A DNA stretch of 64,000 nucleotides from Hyphochytrium catenoides (lineage: Eukaryota; Sar; Hyphochytriomycetes; Hyphochytriales; Hyphochytriaceae), in assembly GCA_900088475.1 (NCBI GenBank), contig FLMG01001379.1, positions 1-64,000 of the forward strand, read 5' to 3'. The position numbers and the translations under genes were made by a program. Positions 45,501 to 56,200 of this stretch are shown here, one piece after another; the stretch's first letter is position 1; each line of letters starts with the position of its first letter. A model generated the notes under the pieces. That model was given only the letters and a program-made list of their open reading frames with translations. It did not search any database and had not been told where the DNA came from.

Positions 45501-47814
45501 TCTGAATGCTGAACCCTCAATAGATCTAACAGTGCTCGGGGAAAAGAGGTCTGCTAGCTTTATACGGAGTACCATAGATTCGAACTCTTCAAAGGTGACC
45601 CCGCCACTGTGGTCGCTATCCACCTATAGATGGGACCTTGAGCGGAGACTGGACTATCTATCCCTCTAATAGCGTTATTGTAGACCAAAAGAACGTTACT
45701 AGAGTAAGCAGAGGAACAAAAAAGAAGAGTCAAGATAAACCACGTCAGGGTGTTTTTAGGTACCCGTTTGAGCAAAGCCCTGAATGACGCTTGGTCCTCG
45801 CACCAGATGCCCAGTTGCTTGAGCCCCTCGTAGAAATCGTCGTAGGAGACCAATCCATCGGCTAATGCAGGGCACAACAGCCATGAATGGTAGGGGAAAG
45901 TTAGAAGACTACCAACCGGGCAGTGGAACGAAGCAAGTTTGTATGCTGGAACTTGAGGGGAGGCAAGACTTAACATTTTCAAGAATCTTACCGTTCAGAT
46001 CAAGTTTGGAAAACAATCTCTGAAGTAGACTTCTGGTAGTGTCGAAGTAGCTGGAGGGAACAGATCAGCGAGGTGTCGTCAATTCATATGCCAACAAATG
46101 CGTACACTACTGGCCACAGCATCTTATCAGCTTGTAACATTCATCTTGAGCTATTATAGAAGCGTGCGCCCTTTCCAGCATGGAACTTACGGGTCTAGAA
46201 GTGAGAGGTCATCACTTATCTCTCGGTGTCTCTCTCCGTCGTCAAATGAGTGACGACGCCTGCTCAGTGGAGAAGCAATGACATTAAAGCCCTGCAGATC
46301 CACATCGCGAGTTTTGATGGAAGGAAATGTCTTTGGGCGAAGTGGGGTGGATCCTAAAGCGAGGGAGATTGAATAAAGTCAGAGTTAGCCCGCATGCCAA
46401 GCCTAAAAAGCGCCGAGCCCAATCAGGGGCAGATGAAGACAAGGCATAGAGAGGGCTAAATGGAATATACAGAGGGAGAAGATGGACGGAAGACACTCTC
46501 GTTCTCCTACCTCTTTCCTCCTTCCCAGAGTTTCGTTCATACTGAGCCAAAGTTTTCTTGGCCGATTCAAGAAAATAGGCTGTAGCGTTGTCAACATCCT
46601 GCGAACTCTTTCCTTCTTCATTCGTGGATGACTCGTCTGCAAAGAACGAGCTCTTTGATCTTTTCTCTCGATTAAGATCAAGATTCAAGCAGCTTAGATC
46701 GATTTTCTCCATCTTTCCCGAGCGCATCTTAGGTGTGCCATGGCCACGATTGCACAGGCTAGGAGCATACCTTTGTTCCTCTGGAGGCAAAACTGACTCC
46801 TGTTCAGAACGTGAGGTACTTTTATTGTCAGTGATGAATTCCAAGCACCCTAAAGAGGTAGCCAGCGGCGGAGAGCAAAAAGGCAGGATGAAGTACTAGT
46901 AATAACGGGACGAGCGACGGCAAGTAGAACCCAGCTAGTGGTATGGGTTTAGAAGTAATCCTAACTCGAGCTCTTACCTCCTCCTCCTGTCCCGGCTTTT
47001 GATTGCTTCCCCAGAGCCAGTTTGTCATGCGATCCCCGATTGACCCAGTGCGATAAAATGTGTAGGATTGTCTCTTGACTAGCAAAGGAGTGGTCTCGTA
47101 CGAGTCTTTCGCCTGGATATGTTCAATTGCATCCTCTCCGTCCTTGGCGTCTGCTCTTGAGGCTCTTCTTCCAAAAGCCAGCTGCGTGACGGCTGGATTG
47201 CTAACAAAATCTCCATCGTTTTCTCCTTGTCTAAATTTATGCTCTGGCAGAACCGCAGTGGTGGTAATGTTCTGGTTGGCCTCTGGTCTTGAGCTCCGTC
47301 TGCCGAAAGGTAGCTGGGCAACCGCGGGGTTGATGGAGGTCTGTACATCTAGATCGCCTTGCTTGTCGGGACCAGTGACAACGTGAGACGCTCCGTCACT
47401 ATGCTGAGAGCCAACTTTAGCCTCGGGCCGGGACCTCCTCCTGGAGAAGGGAAGTTGAGCGACGGCTGGACTGATAGCCTTCTGACCGCTGCTCTCCCTC
47501 TGCCTCTCGGGTGGTGGCCCTACCGCAATAAGTCCACTTGGCTTGTGGTTACTTGTCTGCCCTGACTCTTCAGGGCGAGATCTGGATCGTGTAAAAGGGA
47601 TTTGCGCTACTGCTGGGCTTATGTTACGGGAGCGCTGCTCTCCAGAAAGACTATTACCTTCTTCAAAATTTCCTTCCAGGTCTTTTGAGCGGACATGCTT
47701 CTTGGCCTCAGCCGTCGGTGAGCTTGAGGAGGAACCAGGATGGGACCCTTGTCTGACGGGATCTGTGCTCAGTGGGAACTGGGGTGCTTCCCGAGATGAA
47801 CTATTGCTTTCCAT
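42515..47814 (-). CDS. CorA-type magnesium channel with two EF-hands and N-terminal repeats
   Basis: Fifteen minus-strand exons: 46978-47814, 46511-46799, 46191-46353, 45992-46050, 45764-45861, 45457-45623, 45118-45290, 44656-44953, 44432-44561, 44152-44343, 43709-43882, 43350-43447, 43099-43228, 42809-42877 and 42515-42721, in phase for 1027 residues. The first 225 residues hold four copies of an 18-residue motif (listed separately). EF-hand loops are DLNADGLVSYDD (447-458) and DSDHSGGVTFEE (484-495), both with canonical ligands. The CorA part has LHPLAVEDILHFG, GQVNILVVEDCTVLTI, RLRTGGAVFLTYE, a long cytosolic helix, and the pore helix with YGMNF (GMN 988-990) followed by the second helix. 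A charged, His/Asp-rich insertion of about 190 residues splits the cytosolic domain. It should import Mg2+ and may be gated by Ca2+. Acceptors of exons 2 and 10 were chosen by phase. Confidence 0.85.
47145..47625 (-). repeat. four copies of an 18-residue protein motif in the CorA gene
   Basis: Within exon 1 of the magnesium channel gene the motif (I/S)(S/N)PAV(A/T)QLPFGRRSSRPEA recurs at residues about 65, 114, 161 and 205, spaced 44-49 residues. The links between copies are polar and not conserved. The RRxS core resembles basophilic kinase sites. Confidence 0.85.
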
Positions 47815-50725
47815 TGGGGCTCGTGCAGATCGAGCTTCTCCCTAGGCGATGTTCAGTGTCTCCATGCAATCTTCGCCATGGTGCCAATCACTTGAGCCCC
47901 ACACTTCCACAAAGCGTTTCCCTTGACTCTACTGTTCGACTTGTACCTGATGTCGTCGCCCGCGTGAAGACTAGACAGCCCCTACTACCTATAGGGAACG
48001 AGTTCCATCTGAGACCGCGACTCAGAAGGTGAGGTCCTCAACCCGTGCGCCGCATGGTCAGCTTCTCTCTATGAACAACTCCTCTTACTATAAAGAACGA
48101 CGTGCACCATATGAGCGAAGCAGCAGCAATGTTCTTCTGTCTATCATTTTATTGTTAAAGATCTGATCTGGTTAACACTGTGACGAAAAGAAGCGTTTTT
48201 AAGGTAACCTTATACATGGTTTACATAAGTAGTAAGGGTAAAGGCCTTTATTTTACTGTACGGGCGGCATTGCATGACCTGCTGACACGGACCAGATATC
48301 TTCGTATAGTTTCGGTCAGTGAAGCCGTGAAGCTGGCTGATCTTTTGACCATCATCAAGTTACAGAGGGAGCATACAGTCAAGGAGGACATAGAACAGCT
48401 AGAACAATCGTGCCATCTTTTTATAGGAGTTCATGAGAGGGAGGCGCACATCATCAGTCATATAGTGTGACATAGCTATTATATGTCGGTACCGCTAATT
48501 ATAATCTGTCGATATTATAGTATCACCTCACGCCACAATCTCACTTTCTAGCAGCAGCAAGCCTAGCAGTACAAGCCGTAAGGCCCCGCTTTAGCCTTGC
48601 AGTAGTAGGTTGAAGCACGTTACTACCTTATTATGACAGAGGACCTGAGATCAAGGTTTGGAAGGATAAATCACAATCTACTTTCATAAATAACATCCGC
48701 GTCGCATTGACGATGCTTATCTTTATTTCTCATAATACTGATTATAAGGGCTGCTTACTAGCATTCAATGCATCTTCAGACGATTGCAGATTCTCTTGTC
48801 CTTAATATTTTCCTCCTTCCTTCGTCTTCTTCAGATGAGCTGATTGGCGCGTATTCACCCATATACGATGAGTGCTGTTGTCTACGTCTCTTTTTCCTTT
48901 ATTCAGCGCGGAGTGATATTGCCCCTCCTCCTGCTGCCTTGTTGAATCACTTCCTTCCTGACAAGAACCACCGTTGGTCCCCGAGTGCTCCCTCTTGTGT
49001 CAAATTATTTCTTTCTTTCTTTTTCCCGCATTTCTTCCTCTTCTTGCACCGTCTTTTCCCACTTCTTTTGGGTGGTGAAGGCCAGCAGTTGCTGTTGACG
49101 GTGGCGTAACTCACATAATTCCCCTCCTTCCATCAAGAAATCTTCCAGGAAGAGGGTTGGTTGAGATGAAGAGTCATAGAGCCGGCGGACATGATTCTCC
49201 TTGCTCTTGAAGAACTGCAAGATAACTACGGGCGTCTTTGAAAGCCATGGTCACGTGAGAAGCCACCTATAATTGTATCTACCATAGCTCATGTTGCCTA
49301 CAACAAACTAATTAAAAATCTACAGGCTAAGTTTGTTACGCATCGCCTCAGGGGCTTAGGGTTGATTCAAGAGCGGATCGGCCACTTTTCGTCACGAGAC
49401 CTTTCAGTATTGAGACCGTCCATACTATCTAGTGATGACGCCTATTATAGTCTTCTTTCTGTCAACACGATGACAGAAGAGAAGCATCTCCTTGTTGTTG
49501 GGGCAGTATGCTTGCAGGTGCCGCAGTATATGTCGCAGCATCATGCGGTTCAACAGCTTCGATGATTTAGCCAGACTCGGAGAACACAGTCTTAGGTAAG
49601 ACGTCGGGTAGGCGTGGTTCCTGAGCATTAGCAGCTTTTTGAGAGGGTCCACGACCCGATCGTACTCTCTGGCTATCGCTGTCATCTTATAGCAGGTACT
49701 GCTAGGCGTCTACAATAGGGACCGGTCCGCTCCTCTCTGATGTTCACACTCTCATCAAACAATATAAAAAATAGTAGTGACCGCATACTCACAGACCTCA
49801 ATCCTTCGGGATACACAAGTTGATGGGTTCGCGCCTTCCAGTCGTGATGATGGTGTATATTGTATCCCTGCTCACCTTATTCCATATAGAAAACTGATGA
49901 CTGATGACGGCAAAGGGTTTGGGGTGACACTGTGGCCTCCTCTCTATCATCAACCGGTAAGGCCATCTGAATGATCTGCAGCACCATTTGACAATGTGGT
50001 CAGCTGTCAAAGATCTTGAGCTGGTTGGCACTTCCTTCCTTGGTCGGCATAATAGCCGGTCAAGACCCAAAACGAAAAAGAGCTTGTCCTCACTACCCTT
50101 GAAAGGAAGCAGAAGCCCGCCACCAGTGTCCATCCTCCATACAGTTCCTAGTGCGGTAGGTTCTTAGGAAGGGAAGGGTGGACAGTGGGAGGAAAAACTG
50201 TGTTTCTGACCCCTGGATACAGGCTTGCTAACACTATACGAAAGGTAAGTGGTCTTATAACTGATCAGCTGTCCCGTGTAAGGAGGTAGGTGCGGGGGTT
50301 GACCGAAAGATGCGAATCATCATCCTTCCAATCCATCATCTTGCTGCCTGATGACACTTCATCACTCCGAGAGCTCATGCTACTCTCCTCTCCCAACAGA
50401 TAGAGCTAGCAAGGAGGAGATGACCCCTAGCAGAGAATGGTAAAGTCCATGAAGGCAAGGAAGAGGCGTAGACTTTGCGCTGCCATCATCCTTTCTACAT
50501 CGACGATCAAGGATGAGCTGACCGCAGCATAGAACCACATTGTCCGAGCATGAAGCGAAAGAGATTGTTATCATAGATAGATACGGAGCCGGAGACAGAA
50601 GTCGACCTTTGATCGATTCACAGACCGCGGTCTCTTTTGCCAAAGAACAAAGGGGCAGGAGAGTGACTAACAAAGGAACTGGAGCTGTTCACAGCTTGGA
50701 TTTGTAACTTCGCAAGACTCGAGCC
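47815..50725. other. gene-poor region, partly AT-rich
   Basis: No complete gene. The part from about 48100 to 48800 is more AT-rich than the rest of the window and has a 96-residue frame (48180-48470) with no recognisable domain. A coding-like piece at 49005-49240 (-) is listed separately. The remainder shows nothing that I can support. Confidence 0.4.
49005..49240 (-). pseudogene. possible SAPS-domain N-terminal fragment
   Basis: On the minus strand a frame reads FFKSKENHVRRLYDSS, then TLFLEDFLMEGGELCELR, then QQQLLAF. This recalls the start of SAPS-domain proteins (PP6 regulatory subunits), where a short aromatic start leads to a TL.EL(L/M)DE..L.ECK..N.KL..FL pattern. It then runs into Glu/Lys low complexity and stops. 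No SAPS continuation is found downstream, so it is a fragment, a decayed exon, or chance. Confidence 0.25.
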
Positions 50726-52128
50726 ATGGAGAGCGCAGGAATCGACGTCACGGGCGCCGAAGACTGCGAGTCTTTTGAGCTTTGTCAGTCTGATGGCTTC
50801 AGCGAAGTCTTTTATGACACAAGAAACACAACGGTGACACCACTCTTTGAAGCTGGCAGCAGAGAAGAGGTAGAAAGGAGAGATAGCTTGAGTAAGTGGC
50901 ATTCTATGCTTTAACGGTTCGGTTCCCATCCTTACTATTGTTTGTGTCTTTAGTTAGTAGCACCATTGATAGTGCCAAAGAGGCCCTGGGATCAGCCATG
51001 ACGGATGAGCAGCTGGCTTCGCATGCCTCTAGAGTGAAACAGTTGTTGACGCAGATGCTATCTGGAGACAGATGTGTGAAGTTGGTGGCCACTGTCGTCT
51101 CTGGTCTGTTGATTGCCTCTAGGGCAATGCAGAATATCACCTTCTGCAAGGCAGCTGCCGCAAGTCTAAGACAGTCTGCTACAGTCATCCGGCAGCCCAT
51201 AGTGACTAACACTATGGCGAGATGCTTGGATGTTGCGGCTATAGCATTAGAGAACGAGCAGGTGACTACAAGTCTATCAAATTCATTGGCTCAAACTGCG
51301 GCGACCCTAGAGAATGAGACTGTGGCAGCCACCGTGGAAGTCACTGCGGAATCGTTGGAGAAAGCCTTTGACAAAACAATGAAGATAATGAACCTTGCAC
51401 TTCAGAACGAACGGCTCTCTGAGGTTGCCCACAAGATTTCTACCAATGAAGTGGTCAAGCAATCAGTCACAAAGACTGTTGAGATTATGGAGCAGGCTAT
51501 GGAGACATCTGCTGTGAGGACGACTGTACAAACCGGGAAGTACATAGCGCGCAAGACTCTAAGCAACAGACATGTGCAAACTGTTGGAAAGACTGCATTA
51601 GATGTAGCCTTCAGAGTAGCAGGAGACGAACGAGTCCAGACATTCGCTAGCAAGAATATAGAGTTTGCGGCAACGGCAGCGAGTGCAGTAGTCAACAATC
51701 AAGGCTTTAACAAGGCTTTCCGTCTAGGCTCGGATGTCGCGACGGCTGGAATGAGCGCAGTTGAATCTATCTGGGTCTATGCCTCGGCACCAGCAAGTCT
51801 GGTCCCGGCCTCTTTTCAGAAAAGAACACCTGAAAGACAGCTACTTCTCGACGTGGTTGACGAATGTGGGCTAAGCGGACAATGTAGCGACCTCCATGCA
51901 CTGTTAGCTGAGAGTGAGGCAGCCAGACGCGCTCTCATGACTTTGGCTCTACAAGCAAGAAAGGAACTTGAAAGCGAAAGACATGCCCATGCCCGCACAT
52001 TGGACTATGCCAACGAACTCTCTATAGCTCTTGCAGCAGGAGTTCGGAGACTCAACCCTGACATCCATCTTCACAAGAAGCAGACTGATATTGCTTTGGA
52101 TGGTCGTCTGTTTGCCCCTGTTCACTAA
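50726..52128 (+). CDS. Ala/Thr-rich helical protein of unknown function
   Basis: Two exons, 50726-50891 and 50954-52128, in phase for 446 residues. I do not recognise the family. Residues 1-60 are acidic. From about 60 to 330 the chain is a long run of small residues and spaced charges, with recurring turns of the type (L/x)xNExV (LENEQV, LENETV, LQNERL, STNEVV, LSNRHV, AGDERV). Such a pattern suggests amphipathic helices that could lie on a membrane or lipid droplet, or form a helical repeat. The last 110 residues are a charged, probably coiled-coil region. There is no clear signal peptide or transmembrane helix. Confidence 0.75.
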
Positions 52129-53210
52129 GTGGCTTCTACTCCTATTCTCAGGGCTCCCTTGCAAATGGTTTCTGTGAGAAGAGCTTCAAGGTCAAAGCCC
52201 GCTCTAAGCTATTGCGACGGGCCTTGGCGCTTTGCGTCGAGCAACGTAATCTTTAGCACATGTAAATAGAAGATTTCCATCGCTCTACAGCTTAGTACTC
52301 CATCTAATAGCAGTCATTGCATGTTGTTCTCTTTTCAATCTCACTCGATCTATAGCGTTAGCTGGCTAAGATGAATCTTCATGGCTAGAGCCCTCACGAC
52401 CTAATTGATGATAAACAGGACCAGAGACGTCACCAGGCTAACTAACTAGACAATAATCCTTAGCTGTCCGGGCGACCAGTTCGGTGCTGTAACCTTGGCC
52501 AGCCCTTCGTTACGATGGCCCTCAGGGTTGGCTGCTAGCGTTCGCAGGATTACCTCTTCGTGCTGGTCTGAGCACCTTGAGAAACTAAATCACGCGGGCC
52601 TGAACCTGGAGATACCGTCGTCCTTCAATGCCGCTGGCGGATCTCGTTGTTGGTTGCGGCTGATGAGCCGATGAGTAGCAAAAAACCTTTCTGCCTTCTT
52701 CTCGTCCAAATGATGCGAATGTCCCTTCCAAGCGTCATCACTCCCTGACTTGGAACATCAGTTAGACTTACTCGACTTGGAGACTATGACCACTTCGACC
52801 GTTACCGGCATTTCCTCATAAATATACCACAACGGACACTCGCATCAACGCGAACATCAACCAAGCTCATGATGTGCCGTCGCCTAGGGCTTTCTGCTTC
52901 TTACGACTTGCCCACTCTGCTCTGTGCTCGACGGCAGTGAGCTCAACAAGTGGCATTCCTAGTCTTCTTTTAGGCGCTGGTGTGTGGCGTGGTTCACATA
53001 GTGATTGGTTGACTGACAATGGTTGCCTGGATCGGGCTCAGGACATCAAGCGCCAGATGGAAGCTCGCAGATCGTACCTACGATAGAGTCCAAAGGAGGA
53101 AGCGGCCATAAGAGGTTCGCTTTTAACATAGACAGCTGCCCATCGCCGAGGATGGACGACAGCAGCTCTCCCCACTATTGTCCTTCCACCAGTGCCTAGA
53201 TAAGGGCAGA
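52129..53210. other. intergenic region
   Basis: About 1.1 kb between two plus-strand genes. Frames here show no family resemblance; no exon is supported. Confidence 0.4.
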
Positions 53211-56200
53211 ATGGAGCCATCACCTGGGGGAGACATGCCCGATCTGGTGACTGAAGGGAGTGAAGGCAGGTCATCCACTCGGGGCGACTCAGACGCGACC
53301 GAGGCGGGGAGGGCTGGAAGGGGGATCTCGAAGGCCCAGGAACATCTTGACCACTGCCTTGCGGACTTCGTCGCATCGTGTAGCGATTATTACACCTTGC
53401 TGCATCAGCGAACCTCTTCAAGGGCTGGGTCAAAGTCCTTTGTCGACGTCGTGAGAACCAAGCTTCTGACCCTTTATGATGCCGTCACCCACGTGTGGCA
53501 GAGTGAGGTAAGCACCATTTTCGGAACCTCCTTGCGGCAGTATTATTAACAGGCGGAGTCTTCTCCTGGTAGGACGACAATTGCTGCAGGAGCATCTTTG
53601 AGCAGAAGCTTCAGGACAGGCCTCTAGACACCATTCTTGGCATCCTTCTAACTACCTCATCTTTAGAGAAACCTTTGCATACACCCGTAAGTTCATAACG
53701 ATACAAGCAAGATAATCTCTGACTTTTGGATCTTCAGGCGCTGCATCTGCTCTCTGGGCTCGGGTATCACCCCTCCGTTAAGCTAATGCTGGCCCAGAAT
53801 GTCTCAGTTTGGCAGTCGATCTTCAAGTTTCTAGCCAACGAGATAAATGATGCGTCCGCCTCCCAGATGGAGGTGGAAGCGTTTACCCTGATCAATGACC
53901 TGCTTGGTATCAAAGATGGACCGAACAAACTTATCTCCTGCTTTCGTTCGTTTCCTGAGGTCTTTCAGTATTGTGTGCGACAGTCAACGTCTCAAAATCC
54001 AATTGTCAAGGCTGCAGTTAGTTGCATGCTGGAGAAGCTCGTTAACGACCCGGATGATGTAATCAGAAGTGGGAATGAGGTTTTACTGCTAGGTTTGGAA
54101 GTTTCCCAATTGATATCCATGGTGCAATGTGCTGTGCCCTTGGCCTGCTCTCGTGCCCTGGACGCCCTGAGTATCTTGCTCGATAGGGGTAAGGAGCAAT
54201 TTCTGATGGGTGCTCGGCCCGCCAGGAGCTAACCTCTCAATTGTTAGGGCTTTTAAATGGTTCAAAGAGTATTGAAGCGCCAGTTCATTGGGGTTATCTT
54301 CTGTGTTCTTCAGTCGCATCCCGCCATTCCTGGAATAAGCGGCTGTTTGTGATGAATAAGGAGTATTTATTTAGGTGATTACTGGCCCTGTCTCCCACTG
54401 ACTTCTTTGTTGACATCATTTTAGCTACGTGCAACTGCTACTGTTCCCTAACCTCAATTATCTCGATTCAGTGACCCTTGCGTGCCGTAGGTATGGAGAT
54501 GGTACATCTGCGGTGGCGAAAGAGAAATATTACCTCCCAAGCCTCACTCTGAAGATGACCGGTCGGTGATCTTTTAAGCTCTTGTTCCTCTTTCATGGAA
54601 GTCATCTCACTCAATCTTCCATATACTCTGCTCTAATCTACTAGATGGAAATACTACCATCCACCTTTGTCCTGAATTTACGGCGGCCCCAGTCATTGCT
54701 CTTCGCTCTAACGGGGACGACTCTGGCATACTCTCCTGCTGGTATGAAGCGCTGGCAAACGCGATCACTGTTGGAACACCAGATCGGCTTGATCGTGGGC
54801 TCACACAGGGACGCGATATCAAGAGGCCTTCCGGCCCTCCTTATTTTGGAATGGATGATATGAAGTTTGTCTCCCTTTCGGATATTAACCTAGAGGTTTT
54901 GATGGAACAGGTAGCATACGAAGAAGATCTACGGCATTTGCGCCTCGACTAACTGCTACTGACTCCACCTCCCTCTTCTCTCGTGTCTCGCATTTGTCCC
55001 TCCCCCGCTCTCCGCTTCTTTTCGCTTCTCTTACCTTAGCTGGCGAACTTATTGCAAATATCTAGAAGTCCAGCTGTCCTAGAATCAGCCACACGTGTAC
55101 TTTCTATCATATCATCCTCTGGTAGCCAGAGCCATCGCGCAATCCTTCTGGCTTGCAGCATCCCACACCTAGCACTGCACCATGTCCGGTCCCCAAACCA
55201 GAGAGTTCAGGAGTATGCTGCCAGGGCGCTTTCCAATCTTACAGACGAGTACGATCTAGAGCCAGGTAAAGTTGACGGTTTTTTGGGTTGTACGAACTCG
55301 CATCTCTCGTGAGTTCCAAAGCTACGTTATATTTGACTCGAGCGCGTGTTATTCACATTGTCCACCTCACCTGCTGACCTTCTGCCTTAATACATTGCTA
55401 TATAATACTTCTTAGACGGTATGCTTAGCCGACGCCCTATCGTGAATATCGTTTCTAATACAGGCAAGAACAGCAAATCCCATATCGACATCTGCCAGTT
55501 TTTGCTGGCAGCAGGAGCTATTGAAGGCGCCTGGATGGGCCTTCAATCTAGGCGAATTAAAACTGTGCTCTATTCGGCTAGGACCATAGTAAATCTGGAG
55601 TTGTTTCGAGCCAAACACCCCGAAGGACAAGAGCCGAGCTCAAATTCTACACGCACACCGTCCATGTCCTCCTCCCAATCCTTTTACTTTCTGAGGGGCC
55701 TCTTGAGCATAGCAGAGGAACACGCACTGACTGACGATGACGAAGTCGAGGTTGCGGTTGCTGTAGTAGAGCTCCTTCTGATGAAGGCTGCCTTCAGCTC
55801 AGATAAGGAGGTTTGTGCTAAACCAAATTTGAAGTGATACAAAGCTAAATAGCGAAGGGCAGTGTGGGTTGATTATGAAGTCAGGAGCTTGAAGAGAACA
55901 CCAATTTACATAGAAGAAGGGACGGGTAAAGGAAGCGACGGCGACAGAAGGAAAGTAGCTCTGAACGGAAAGCGAGTTATTGCAATGGGCGGAATGGTCT
56001 AGGGAAAACGAAGAGGGTCAAAAGGAATCAGTATCCATTCTTATAGAGCTTTTCCTTCCCGCCACTTTGTGACCATTAGGCTATCGTGAGAGAAGGCGGT
56101 GTGGATTACCTGTTGCATGTCTCCCGGCTGACTCCGCAAAGAAAGTTTCTCGGTGGCCTTCTAGACCTTCCGCTAAAGCGCCTGATTTCCATTCTATGTG

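Noticed and set aside
46828-46977. Read-through of CorA exon 1 giving a C-terminal hydrophobic tail
   Set aside because: The sequence begins with a good GTAAGA donor, and splicing to 46799 restores the frame into the channel; the hydrophobic frame is most likely intron.
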